A DNA stretch of 64,000 bases from CAYZMS01 sp964479625 (lineage in GTDB: Bacteria; Bacteroidota; Bacteroidia; Chitinophagales; Saprospiraceae): the NCBI GenBank assembly GCA_964479625.1, contig CAYZMS010000014.1, forward strand, positions 46,409 through 110,408, in the 5' to 3' direction. Each line of letters begins with the position of its first letter. Within the stretch, counting starts at the first letter, position 1. Of this stretch, positions 24,267 to 33,526 are shown piece by piece. Both the position numbers and the translations under genes were made by a program. The notes below the pieces were generated by a model. That model saw only the letters and a list, made by a program, of their open reading frames with translations, had not been told where the DNA came from and did not search any database.

Positions 24267-24889
24267 ATTGTGTGTGTTTTTAGGATATCTGCATTTAGCC
24301 ACCCCAACCCGCAGCAAAAAATGCTTTTGGACCTGACAATGGCATTCAACAAGCTTGTAAAGGGGACAGAGGACGATCGACGGTAGCATTAAATATAACC
24401 GTCCCGGGTTTCTTTCTTAACGTTAGCGTTACCGCAGTTTAGATTGTCTTCGATAGCCGTACTGAAGGGGGGAAGACCGCTATCGTTTATTACTGGCTTG
24501 GAGGCCGGACTGACCGGCTTTGTTTGAGAGTATGACCCCCTCCCCGGAGATTTTGCCGAAGAAGGAGGTACCGTACAAATCTAATATTATTTAAGGTTTT
24601 TTGAAAAGAAGTTTACACCTTTTAACCACGCTTTAGTATTTTTGAGATAAGAGACGTACGGTTTGAAATATTCCAAGAGATGGTCCGTTTTGGGCTAAGG
24701 TGCCGGGCAAGGCTACCTCCGTACCTGGTCCCTCTTCAGTACTACAGCGAATACAAGCGACATCCTCGACCTGAACTGCACTTTCACCACCGGATCCCGC
24801 TGGGAGAAACCCATCAAGTTTAAACCGGCAGCATTGCGTTTTGCCGGAAAAAGCCCGTAATTTAACTATCCGCTTAAACCGATTGACGC
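24267..24889. other. 623-bp divergent intergenic region with structured DNA
   Basis: It contains promoters for two divergent T9SS genes. TAACG TTAG CGTTA is a small palindrome near 24419. GTCTTC (24446-24451) can pair with GAAGAC (24472-24477), while CGATAGC (24451-24457) pairs with GCTATCG (24479-24485). The interleaved order would give an H-type pseudoknot if transcribed. The right part holds a coding-like fragment (next entry). Confidence 0.45.
24699..24860 (+). pseudogene. Possible C-terminal gene remnant
   Basis: An open frame without start codon (stop to stop) reads GQGYLRTWSLFSTTANTSDI... to RFAGKSP and uses the same C-ending codons as real genes here. The upstream segment in another frame (DGPFWAKVPGKA) could be its frame-shifted continuation. 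It ends 29 bp before the next gene. The peptide is too short to assign a family. Confidence 0.3.
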
Positions 24890-27571
24890 ATGAAGCAAAG
24901 GAATTGGATATGCTTCTTTCTTTTTATGGCTGTCGGGGTCCTAACTCCTGGCAGGGGACAGGCCCAAACGATCCGTAAGGCCGGTGTGGTAACGGATGAT
25001 GATTTCACCGTGGAAGAACTAGTGCAGGACATTTTCGTAAAAGGAGGATGTGAGAATACCTTTAACATCCGGGGGATCGGAGACGAACGAAGCGTAGGGT
25101 ATTTCGAGAATGCTGGTGATGTCCTCGGTATTGAGCGGGGCATCATTTTCTCTACGGGGCGCATCTCCAATGCCGAAGGTCCCAACAGCACCTACGATCG
25201 CAGTACGGACTTTCAAAACCTGGAGGGGGATCCCGATCTGCAGGAAGCCGCTACCAGCCGGGTGCAGGATGTAGCGGGTTTTGAATTCGACTTTATACCT
25301 CTGGACAGTGTGATCACCTTCCGGTACGTCTTTGCCTCAGAAGAGTACTGCGAGTATGTGGGTTCGAAATTTAATGATGTCTTTGGCTTTTTTGTCAGCG
25401 GCCCGGGGATTCGTGGACCCTTTTCAGATAATGGGGTGAATGTGGCTCTACTACCAGAAACCGACGAATACGTTTCGATCAATGCGGTCAATCACCTTTC
25501 GAACACCGAATACTACATCCCCAACCCTCATTCCAGAGAGATCCGGCAGTGTGAAGGGGTAACGGAAGGGGATTATCCCTTCCGGGAGTTCATAGAGTTT
25601 GACGGATTTACCAAAGTGCTAACGGCCACCTTACGGCTGATCCCCTGCGAGACCTACCAGCTAAAGCTGGTCGTTGGAGATGTGGGCGTTTTCGATGGAG
25701 AACCGGATGGCAAATGGGATTCCGCCGTTTTTTTAGAGGCCGAAAGCTTTAACGTGGGCGGAGCCGTCGAGCTGCTTGCAGAATCCACCATCGGGCGGGA
25801 TACTATAGAAGAAGGTTGTGATTACGGCTCCTTCTTGGTACGCCGGCTGGATACGACCAGGCTGGATCAGCCCATCAGTGTAGGCCTGCGGGTAGGGGCT
25901 GGTAGTACGGCCTGGGAAGGGGTGGATTTTGAACCCTTGCCCAAGCAAGTCATTATTCCCGAAGGAGAAGCTTCGGTCCGCTTCCCCATCGAGTTAATCA
26001 TTGATGATGAATTCGAACCCGTGGAGGAGATCATTCTCGAACTGGACTTCCCCTGCGAATGCTTCAGCGATGCCGCCTATATTGCCATTTTGGATCCGCC
26101 GCCCATGGAAACGGCTTTAAGGGACCTTCAAATTTGCAATGGTGAAACGGTAAGCCTGGAGGTGCAGGCCAGGGGTGGGGTGCCGGGCTATACCTATTTG
26201 TGGTCGAACGGTTCCACGGATTCCGTCCTGGTTTTATCTCCCGAAAGCGATAGCAGGTACCAACTTACCCTTACCGATGCCTGTGGCCGCGAACTGATCG
26301 AAACGGTGGATATTTCCTTGCGTACACCGCCCACCTTAACCTATGGTGGTTTGCAGCAGGCCTGCATTGGCGCAACGGCTACCTTTAACCTGCAGTTCAC
26401 CGGAACGCCCCCTTTTGCCTTTACCTGGGCCCTGGACGGAGTAGAACAAGGGTCCTTTTCCGGTATTACTGAAAACCGCTTTCCCCTGCGGGTTTCCGAA
26501 GAAGGGGAAATTGAAATTACCGCATTTAATGATGCCACCTGTTCGGGAAAAGCCACCGGGCTGGCGGAATTGCGGTACTACCGGCTGCAGTCCATTACGG
26601 ATGTGGAATCGCCCTCCTGCAATGGTCTTTCCGACGGGCAAATCCAGATGACACTGGCAGGCGGTGCGGAACCCTATACCTTCGAATGGTCGGATGGGCA
26701 GACCGGGAATCCCGTCAAGGTTGCTGCCGGCAGCTATTCCGTGACCATCACCGATACCCGGGGGTGTATTACCCAGGCTAATATGCAGGTGAATGAACCT
26801 GCTGCCCTGGAGCCCATCACCTTCGATTGCCGGGAATTTACTAGTGGGTTTATCGCCTATTCCGCTTCAGGAGGCACCCCGCCTTACACCTATTCGGTGG
26901 ATGGGGGCCCGTTCAGGGATGTCAGCCTTTTTAATGAACTGAGCCCGGGGCAGTCTTATACCCTGCGCATTCGGGATGCCCGTGCTTGCAACCTGATCCA
27001 GGACTTTGTAATGCCGGCAACTTATGATAAAATGGTCACCCTGGATGAGACCCTTTTGCTGGAACTGGGCGATGTGGTTACCCTTAGGCCCAGTTTGAGT
27101 ATACCAACATCTCTAGTCGAAAGCTTACTATGGTTTCCCGACACCCGCCTGAGTTGTTCGGATTGTCTACACCCGCAGCTGACGGCCTTGGCCAGCGAGA
27201 CCATCACCCTGCAGGTGCAGGATCGCTTTGGTTGCTCGGGTACGGCCAGCATTCGGGTTAAGATCGACCAGGAGCCCGGTTTGTTTGTACCCTCCGCTTT
27301 TTCCCCGGACGGTAACGGGGCCAACGACCGGCTGCAGATCTTTGCCGACGACCGGCAGGTGCGGGAGGTTCTTTCCTTTCAGGTGTTCAGTCGATGGGGA
27401 GCCGTTTTGTACGAAGCCCGCAATTTTGCGCCCAACAGCCCGGCTCAGGGCTGGGATGGCCGCTTCCAGGGTACCCTGCTGGATGCCGGCCCCTATGTGT
27501 ACCTGGTCGAAGTAGAACTGGTAGACGGCACCACCCGGCAGTTCAGAGGGGTGACGCATTTGATGCGGTAG
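24890..27571 (+). CDS. Secreted choice-of-anchor-L / SprB-repeat protein with T9SS type B (CHU_C) C-terminus
   Basis: 893 residues with a signal peptide (ending GRGQA). Residues about 40-290 are a choice-of-anchor L domain (LVQDIFVKGGCENTFNIRG, FASEEYCEYVGSKFNDVFGFF). A Calx-beta-like segment follows (about 300-400: LRVGAGSTAWEGVDFEPLP), then Ig/PKD-like modules. One SprB-type repeat (SPSCNGLSDGQIQMTLAGGA) is present, and the gliding-motility-associated C-terminus is FVPSAFSPDGNGANDRLQIF to RGVTHLMR. It is a surface or released T9SS cargo, possibly adhesive. It runs head-on into the aldose epimerase gene with only 2 bp between stops and no terminator. Confidence 0.9.
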   Translation: MKQRNWICFFLFMAVGVLTPGRGQAQTIRKAGVVTDDDFTVEELVQDIFVKGGCENTFNIRGIGDERSVGYFENAGDVLGIERGIIFSTGRISNAEGPNSTYDRSTDFQNLEGDPDLQEAATSRVQDVAGFEFDFIPLDSVITFRYVFASEEYCEYVGSKFNDVFGFFVSGPGIRGPFSDNGVNVALLPETDEYVSINAVNHLSNTEYYIPNPHSREIRQCEGVTEGDYPFREFIEFDGFTKVLTATLRLIPCETYQLKLVVGDVGVFDGEPDGKWDSAVFLEAESFNVGGAVELLAESTIGRDTIEEGCDYGSFLVRRLDTTRLDQPISVGLRVGAGSTAWEGVDFEPLPKQVIIPEGEASVRFPIELIIDDEFEPVEEIILELDFPCECFSDAAYIAILDPPPMETALRDLQICNGETVSLEVQARGGVPGYTYLWSNGSTDSVLVLSPESDSRYQLTLTDACGRELIETVDISLRTPPTLTYGGLQQACIGATATFNLQFTGTPPFAFTWALDGVEQGSFSGITENRFPLRVSEEGEIEITAFNDATCSGKATGLAELRYYRLQSITDVESPSCNGLSDGQIQMTLAGGAEPYTFEWSDGQTGNPVKVAAGSYSVTITDTRGCITQANMQVNEPAALEPITFDCREFTSGFIAYSASGGTPPYTYSVDGGPFRDVSLFNELSPGQSYTLRIRDARACNLIQDFVMPATYDKMVTLDETLLLELGDVVTLRPSLSIPTSLVESLLWFPDTRLSCSDCLHPQLTALASETITLQVQDRFGCSGTASIRVKIDQEPGLFVPSAFSPDGNGANDRLQIFADDRQVREVLSFQVFSRWGAVLYEARNFAPNSPAQGWDGRFQGTLLDAGPYVYLVEVELVDGTTRQFRGVTHLMR

Positions 27572-27573
27572 GG

Positions 27574-28518
27574 CTAAGCTTTGGCGGAACGAAACCGCAG
27601 CCCAAACCTTGCATCCGCTTTCTCTCCCGGCTCCAGTCGCAACAGGCCTTCTCCATTATTGAAGGCATCCACATTACAGGTCATAGGTTCTATGGCCAGG
27701 GAGGCCCGGTCTTCGGGATGGGTGAACAACTGTACAAAGGGGAATTGCCGGGGTCCACTTTCCTGCCAGAAGGTCATGGCGCCTTTTTTACCGCTAAAAT
27801 GGATTTCCAGGCTGTTGGAGTGGTCAGGCGTGCGGAAGGTGTTGTCCAGGACTTCGGAGCCCAGGGTACGATCTCTGGCAAAGGTGTCGTAAGTGTAGGT
27901 CTTTCCGGTGGGCAACATGCGTTGGTCAATACCGATCATTTCGAGGGTAGGTATCTGCAAATGGCAGTCGTCGATCTTGTCGTCTAGTTGAAAATAGGGG
28001 TGCCAGCCAAACCCAAAGGGCATAGTCGTGGCTCCCGTATTTTCGACCTGGTATTTAACGGCAAAGCTGCCGGGGCCCAATTTGAATTTCAGGCTGAGGC
28101 GGAAGGGAAAGGGATAGAACTCGTGCTCGCCTTCGTAGCTGGTCACGCAGGTGATGGCAGCTTCCAGTTCTTCGAGCTGAACAGATTCGACCTGCATGGG
28201 CCGTTCCATGCCAAAGCCATGCAGGGCATTGTCGGTCAGGCTGTCGGTGATGGGAAACTGGTAGGTCTTGCCGTCCCATTCATATTGGCCATTGCGCAGC
28301 CGGTTGGGAAAGGGGTAGAGCAGCATATTTTTTGCCCAGCGGTTCACTTCCAGCTCGGTGGGGCTGGTATAGACATCCAGAACGGACTGGCCCTGCAACT
28401 GTAAGCCCAGCACGCTGGCCCCGACTTGTGGGCAAAGCGTGAGTTGATTGTCTTCGGAAGCATCCCTGAGCACTTCCAGTTGGTAAGGCCCGAAGGGGCG
28501 TTGTTGATGAGTAAACAT
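27574..28518 (-). CDS. Aldose 1-epimerase (mutarotase) family protein
   Basis: 314 residues, cytoplasmic. It interconverts alpha and beta anomers of aldoses. Conserved catalytic residues are His100 (NALHGFGM), His173 (GWHPYF) and Glu277 (LAIEPMT). It lies 5 bp downstream of the large type A T9SS gene on the same strand, so co-transcription is likely although no functional link is obvious. Exact sugar specificity is unknown. Confidence 0.92.
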   Translation of the reverse strand: MFTHQQRPFGPYQLEVLRDASEDNQLTLCPQVGASVLGLQLQGQSVLDVYTSPTELEVNRWAKNMLLYPFPNRLRNGQYEWDGKTYQFPITDSLTDNALHGFGMERPMQVESVQLEELEAAITCVTSYEGEHEFYPFPFRLSLKFKLGPGSFAVKYQVENTGATTMPFGFGWHPYFQLDDKIDDCHLQIPTLEMIGIDQRMLPTGKTYTYDTFARDRTLGSEVLDNTFRTPDHSNSLEIHFSGKKGAMTFWQESGPRQFPFVQLFTHPEDRASLAIEPMTCNVDAFNNGEGLLRLEPGEKADARFGLRFRSAKA

Positions 28519-28523
28519 ACCGG

Positions 28524-31500
28524 CTAATGTTTAAGTATTTTCCACTCTCCTCTTTCGTTATCATAGCGAATTTGCAACAAATAAAGGCCGGGAGGGAACT
28601 TTTTCAATGAAATTTCCATCGAATTCCACTGATCTTTATTAGCAGGTAGCTGAACCGGACGGCCCAGCGGGTCGAAAAGGGTCCATTGTATGTTTTCGGA
28701 CAGGTGCTCAGGAAGCTGTATACTTATTCGGTCAGCGGTTGGGTTGGGAAAGAGGCGAACATCGGGGTACCAGTCCGGGCGATCCACAGAGACGGGCTCC
28801 ACCGAAGCACAGGCTACGCAATGGTTGAAACAAAGCTCTTCCCGGCTGTAGGGCGCGGCGATCAGGCTACGGGCAGGCGTTTCGTTCAGGCGGGCACTCA
28901 GGCAGCTATCCAGCGAAGGGCCGGCTTCTTCTTCCGGACCGTTAAACAGTTGATAAACCAGGGTATCTCCCGCATGCAATGGCAAGACATAGCTGAATTT
29001 GGTGGCGTTTACCTGCTGCATAGGTACTGGCAGGCCCTGAGTAAAGTTGCCGGCGATAAAGATCCCATCCGGATGGAGGGCTTCCTCTAGCGAAGCATCC
29101 ACCAGGATTTCCACCGGGCCCGAAGTAGTGGAAAGCGGACTGAACTGGAGCTCATCAATATAGAAGGCGGTTTCTCCTTCCCCAGCCTGGTCGAACAGGA
29201 TCTGCTCCGGTCGTTGGGGGATTTCAAGTGCGAGCAAAAGAATGCTATCATTGATCCTTGGAAAAAGAAGGTTGCCCGCTATAGCCACTTGCATTTCTAC
29301 CCATTGATCCAGAGGGAGCTCAAAAGGGAACCCATTGATGCTCCCTTTTCCGGGCGACCGGTTGAGTTGGATCTGGAACAATTGTGCATCGGTAGAACCA
29401 GCTGTTTTAAATTGAATGTCACCCTGACCTTCTGAAGGAAAATACATATGCCAGCTAAACTGGAAATGATCCGCCGCCCTAAAGGGGACCAAAAGGGTGG
29501 GAGGCAGCTCCGGCTTGGGAGAGATGGCCAGGGCCTGATCTCCCCGAAATACCTGATCAAAGCCTACGCTGCCCGAAGCCTGGTTTTGTGGGTTCCACCA
29601 GGTCAGTCCGGAGGGGTCCTGGAGGTTGCCAGGTGGATACCATTCGAAACCCTCGCACGAATAAGCGTCCTGATCACAGGCTGATTTTCGAATAAAGCGT
29701 ACATCATCCAGATAAAAATTTGAATTATTATTAGGCGAGAAAAAATTGACCAGGCGAGGTCTTTTTACAAAACGACTTTCATTGACCAAATTATCATTTA
29801 CGGTCCAGCGTATCCTCCGCTCCCTGAAATCGATCAACTGGCTTATCCGGAACCATTTCGATTCGGGATAGGAAAATACTGTGCCCTGGGGCAGCAACAG
29901 GCCCTTTCCGCCTTGGTTCAGCCGTCGTTGAGCATCTGAGGCAAACAAAAGTTCGAATGCACCTTGATCGGAAGGGATAGAGTCGGAGCTCAAAACAAAA
30001 GCCCCGCTATGGTCCTTAGGGATTAACATCTGCCATTCCAAAAGGTAAACCCCATTGTCGGGATGGTGGATATCCAAACCGCTCAAAGGCCGGGCACCTT
30101 TCAAAAAGTGGGCTGACTGGGTGGGGCTGAAGCTATTGCTGGTGTCTATAATGCCATCTTGCAAAAGACTGCGGGTTTTCCACCAGGGGGCATTCAGGCT
30201 TAAAGCGGATTCTACAGGGTATTGGTCAAAATCGTCGCAGATCAGGGCTTCAGGAGTAGCGCAGGCATTGTCGTCTGATCTGCAATCAGTACAACGGCCA
30301 AAGCATACCAGGGGAATATTGAGGTCTGTAAGTGGAACCCATACCCGTCTGTGGGGAGGTAAGTCCCGCCCACTGAAGCTACAGGTCTCCGGAAGCTGCT
30401 CCTCCAATCCATTGTCCAGATCGTCGAGAAAGAACAGGTAACGCAGGCTGTCTTCCGGAATGGCTTCGATTTCTACTTCCCAGGTATCCGGACTGACTTC
30501 CACCGCTTCAGCGATCTGTGTGCCGACAGCGTCTTGTTGAAACAGCAGGCTGATCCTGGAAAAGGCTTGTTCCACCCTTCGCGAATCTACCCTGAACCTC
30601 ACCGGGGAGCGAAGGGGGCGATGAATCAGGCGGATCAGATAGGTCACTTCCTGCTGGATGGTTTCTACCGGAACCCAATTCCCCTGGCTTTCGGCAATGG
30701 CTTTGGATCTGAACCAGGCTTGTTTTTCCTGAAAATTCGAATTGGAAACGCCTAATTGAATATTCGTACCGGTTCCTTCCTGCACCAGGGCAAAAAGGTA
30801 CTTTTTATCTTTTTCTACCACTACCGGGCCTCCGATAAACTCAAAATTAAGCCAACCGGGACCGGGCGCTTCCAGGTTCAAACTTGCGCTCCGTCGAAGT
30901 AAATTGAGCGGTCTTTCCCCCTGGAATTCATACACTTCGACGAATAGCTCGTCCTTTGCTGCTCCGCCGGCTATATAGGTTGATACGGAATAGATACTGT
31001 CCTTTACGACAAAGGGAAACACCTGGCCCTGGGCCAACTGCCCATTTACGGGTGCCCCAAGCACATCGGTAAGCCCCTTGTCCAGGGCATATACCGAAGG
31101 GGTAATGTTGATGGACTGATCGAGCAGGTTGTTCTCCGGTACATCATCTGCCAAACCGTCGAGCTTGAAGCGTAGCTGGAAAGCCCCTTCAGGCAGGCCG
31201 TCCAGACTCCCGAGTTCCAGGACGACACTACTATCTGCCTGAAGTTCAGGAAGTATTTTCTGAAATTTGGACAGGGGGAAGCCCGGAGCCTCCGGGGCCG
31301 TTTGAAAGATCTCCAGGGAGAGGGGTATGTCTTTAGCGGTCGTTACTCCTGCATTGACCACTTCTACGGAAAGAGCGTATTCCGCTCCGGCTTGTGATCG
31401 GGGAACTTGATGAAAGAAAACGGCTGGCCGAAGCCGGAGGTCGAATAATTGCTGAGTGGGAGTGATAGACCAAAAGAAGGGAGACCGGTCCCAGTGGTCA

Positions 31501-31922
31501 TCCCATTCCAGGTAATAGGTTGTACCGGCCTCCACAGGTAGGTAGTCTACGGAAGCCGCAAAATTATTCTGATTAAACGGGATGGTGTCGATATCGCAGG
31601 CATCGTCACTGAAGGCAATCGGACTGAGCTCACCGGAAAGGCCCTTGTACACCCAAAGGCGGGTGTCGGAACCACCCTCGCAACTGCTGATATTGATGAA
31701 GCCATCCTCTTTTGCTTCAAAAATATACCAGGCAGCGTGCCGGGCATCTGTTTTGGAGGCGCCGTCGCCAGACTGCAAGCCATTAACAAAATAGGTGCCG
31801 AAGTTGACTGGTTCAGCTTTGGCGACCGTCTTTCCCTGGCTAAAAGCAGGTGGAGTCAATAGTAACAAGCAAGCGCTCCAGTAAACAGGCATCAAGGATG
31901 CCGGAATTCCCAGGTACTTCAT
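28524..31922 (-). CDS. Large secreted multidomain protein with T9SS type A sorting domain
   Basis: 1132 residues with a signal peptide (LLLLTPPAFSQG). An N-terminal PPC/jelly-roll-like domain (about 45-150, WYIFEAKEDGFINISSCEGG) is followed by a CARDB-like domain (about 160-275). Two LamG-like segments around 600-900 begin with CDDFDQYPVESALS and CEGFEWYPPGNLQ. The C-terminal T9SS domain runs from VRLFPNPTADRISI to GEWKILKH. Cys-rich connectors (CFGRCTDCRSDDNAC, CFNHCVACASVE) punctuate it. No peptidase or glycosidase domain is visible; probably a surface or extracellular binding protein. Confidence 0.85.
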   Translation of the reverse strand: MKYLGIPASLMPVYWSACLLLLTPPAFSQGKTVAKAEPVNFGTYFVNGLQSGDGASKTDARHAAWYIFEAKEDGFINISSCEGGSDTRLWVYKGLSGELSPIAFSDDACDIDTIPFNQNNFAASVDYLPVEAGTTYYLEWDDHWDRSPFFWSITPTQQLFDLRLRPAVFFHQVPRSQAGAEYALSVEVVNAGVTTAKDIPLSLEIFQTAPEAPGFPLSKFQKILPELQADSSVVLELGSLDGLPEGAFQLRFKLDGLADDVPENNLLDQSINITPSVYALDKGLTDVLGAPVNGQLAQGQVFPFVVKDSIYSVSTYIAGGAAKDELFVEVYEFQGERPLNLLRRSASLNLEAPGPGWLNFEFIGGPVVVEKDKKYLFALVQEGTGTNIQLGVSNSNFQEKQAWFRSKAIAESQGNWVPVETIQQEVTYLIRLIHRPLRSPVRFRVDSRRVEQAFSRISLLFQQDAVGTQIAEAVEVSPDTWEVEIEAIPEDSLRYLFFLDDLDNGLEEQLPETCSFSGRDLPPHRRVWVPLTDLNIPLVCFGRCTDCRSDDNACATPEALICDDFDQYPVESALSLNAPWWKTRSLLQDGIIDTSNSFSPTQSAHFLKGARPLSGLDIHHPDNGVYLLEWQMLIPKDHSGAFVLSSDSIPSDQGAFELLFASDAQRRLNQGGKGLLLPQGTVFSYPESKWFRISQLIDFRERRIRWTVNDNLVNESRFVKRPRLVNFFSPNNNSNFYLDDVRFIRKSACDQDAYSCEGFEWYPPGNLQDPSGLTWWNPQNQASGSVGFDQVFRGDQALAISPKPELPPTLLVPFRAADHFQFSWHMYFPSEGQGDIQFKTAGSTDAQLFQIQLNRSPGKGSINGFPFELPLDQWVEMQVAIAGNLLFPRINDSILLLALEIPQRPEQILFDQAGEGETAFYIDELQFSPLSTTSGPVEILVDASLEEALHPDGIFIAGNFTQGLPVPMQQVNATKFSYVLPLHAGDTLVYQLFNGPEEEAGPSLDSCLSARLNETPARSLIAAPYSREELCFNHCVACASVEPVSVDRPDWYPDVRLFPNPTADRISIQLPEHLSENIQWTLFDPLGRPVQLPANKDQWNSMEISLKKFPPGLYLLQIRYDNERGEWKILKH

Positions 31923-32273
31923 GGGGTTCTAGATAATTCGTAATTAAGGTGTAAAATAGAAGACCGTTGTTCCTAAGACCGTGATCTAATCGGACCGATT
32001 ATTTAGATGGGAATAGCCAAGAATCACAGGATGGAAAGAACGCTTGCACGGTAACTCCTGAATTAAAACCGGACGATGGGGGTCGAAACCGATGAAAGCC
32101 GTGCTTAAGGGGGCTATTCGTTTTTTCTTTTCCTTTTATAAAGATAAGGTATTTCCAAATAGAATGCCAGAATAGGAATAAAGAAAAAACATATTCTTTT
32201 TCATAGGGTAGCAGCCTCCGGATCAAATGGTGGAGGTAAGCCAGAGGCTGCCTGAGAGGACCTGAACCTTCAA
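31923..32273. other. 351-bp intergenic region with a 15-bp palindrome
   Basis: No convincing gene; the 75-codon minus-strand ORF inside it has no protein-like character. TAATCGG A CCGATTA (31987-32001) is a perfect palindrome 65 bp upstream of the large T9SS gene and may be an operator for it. Confidence 0.45.
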
Positions 32274-32855
32274 TTAAGAGGGAACCAGTTGGTCCAGTTC
32301 TGCTTTAAGCCGGTCAAAAATTTCATTGATAGCCCCAAGGCCATTGACTTTGACCGCTTTATCCTGATGTTGGTAAAAATCGAATACCGGAGCGGTTTCC
32401 TTTTTGTAAACTTCGATGCGGTTACGGATGACCGTTTCGTTCATGTCATCTTTACGGCCGGAGGTTTTGCCGCGTTCCAAGAGGCGTGTTACGATCTCTT
32501 CATCCGGGACTTCCAACATGATCAGCCGGGAAATTTGGGTGTTTCTGGATTGCATGAGGGAATCCAGGGCTTCTGCCTGACCGATAGTCCGGGGAAAGCC
32601 ATCGAAGATATATCCACCCACATCCGGGTTGGCCTCCACCTTATTGCGCAACATGCCTATGGTCACTTCATCCGGGACCAATTCTCCTTTATCAATATAA
32701 CTTTTAGCTTCAAGGCCGAGCGGGGTTTTATTGCCGATCTCATACCGGAACAGGTCACCGGTAGAGATATGTAAAAGTCCATAATGATCTACCAGCTTTT
32801 TCGCCTGTGTGCCCTTCCCGGAACCGGGGGGGCCGAACAAAATTAAATTCACCAT
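32274..32855 (-). CDS. adk: Adenylate kinase
   Basis: Catalyses ATP + AMP to 2 ADP in the cytoplasm. I use the ATG at 32855, which gives MVNLILFGPPGSGKGTQ with the P-loop at residues 8-15. The frame stays open 39 codons further but that extension is not part of the fold. Other signatures are YIFDGFPRTIGQAEAL, the AMP-lid region HISTGDLFRYEI and LLERGKTSGRKDD. At 193 residues it is the short-lid, zinc-free type common in Bacteroidota. Confidence 0.95.
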   Translation of the reverse strand: MVNLILFGPPGSGKGTQAKKLVDHYGLLHISTGDLFRYEIGNKTPLGLEAKSYIDKGELVPDEVTIGMLRNKVEANPDVGGYIFDGFPRTIGQAEALDSLMQSRNTQISRLIMLEVPDEEIVTRLLERGKTSGRKDDMNETVIRNRIEVYKKETAPVFDFYQHQDKAVKVNGLGAINEIFDRLKAELDQLVPS

Positions 32856-32989
32856 AACTACTGCTTTGAGTTCATACAAAAATCCACCCTTACCGACTCT
32901 GGGAGGCGGCACTAAAGGGGTACAGGTTCGAAATTGGTGGTTAGGGCTATGCGATCGTCGCTCAAGGCTCAACGGCCGGGAAGAAAAAA

Positions 32990-33502
32990 CTATTGGTTGA
33001 TCACCTCCCGGGCTGTTTTTATCATTGGGGCCCAGTAAGTAGAAGTCGAGATATTGTCAATAGCCACTCCTCTTGATACTGCGTGGATGACCTTTATTCC
33101 GTCAGGATTATTCGAAATAACCAAAGATACGTGAAAAACATCTCCCTGAGCTGTTCTGCGATAAAAAATAAGATCACCAGGCTTAACTTTTTCGACCGAG
33201 ATCTTTTTTCCCTGTTCTTCCTGAAGGCGAGAACTCGGAGAAAGGTTGATATTGAAAGGTCGCATAACATAACTGGTATAGCCCGAGCAGTCGAACCCTT
33301 TGGGGTCTTTCCCGGCGTATTCATAAGGAGCTCCTTCGAATTGCAAGCCGTATTCAACGATATTTCTACGCAATGCCATTTCTGAGCTACTTGCGCCGGG
33401 TGCGCCAGGAGAACCATTTTTACTGGTGATGCTACAACCAATTTGGCCAATGACCAGGAAAAGGACCAGCAAAGCGGAAAGCGAATTTTTTATAGTTTTC
33501 AT
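32990..33502 (-). CDS. NlpC/P60 (C40) lipoprotein endopeptidase
   Basis: 170 residues. The lipobox VIGQIGC (Cys23) predicts a membrane-anchored lipoprotein. The C40 catalytic domain has Cys72 in GFDCSGYTSYVM and His in DVFHVSLVI. A third polar residue is probably His in KVIHAVSRGV. The family cleaves D-gamma-Glu-diaminopimelate bonds in peptidoglycan. The Ser/Gly/Ala-rich linker after the lipobox is normal. It is 24 bp downstream of an amidase gene. Confidence 0.92.
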   Translation of the reverse strand: MKTIKNSLSALLVLFLVIGQIGCSITSKNGSPGAPGASSSEMALRRNIVEYGLQFEGAPYEYAGKDPKGFDCSGYTSYVMRPFNINLSPSSRLQEEQGKKISVEKVKPGDLIFYRRTAQGDVFHVSLVISNNPDGIKVIHAVSRGVAIDNISTSTYWAPMIKTAREVINQ

Positions 33503-33526
33503 AGGAGCCTACTGAATAATGCTTCG

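Noticed and set aside
31999..32226. 75-codon minus-strand ORF as a gene
   Set aside because: Composition is not protein-like, no start signal, overlaps the palindrome and A/T-rich promoter sequence.
32900..32960. GGTTCGAA as a tRNA T-loop
   Set aside because: No matching acceptor stem, anticodon arm or D-loop around it.
32856..32972. N-terminal extension of adenylate kinase
   Set aside because: The added 39 residues precede the P-loop, where the fold normally starts; intergenic codon usage.
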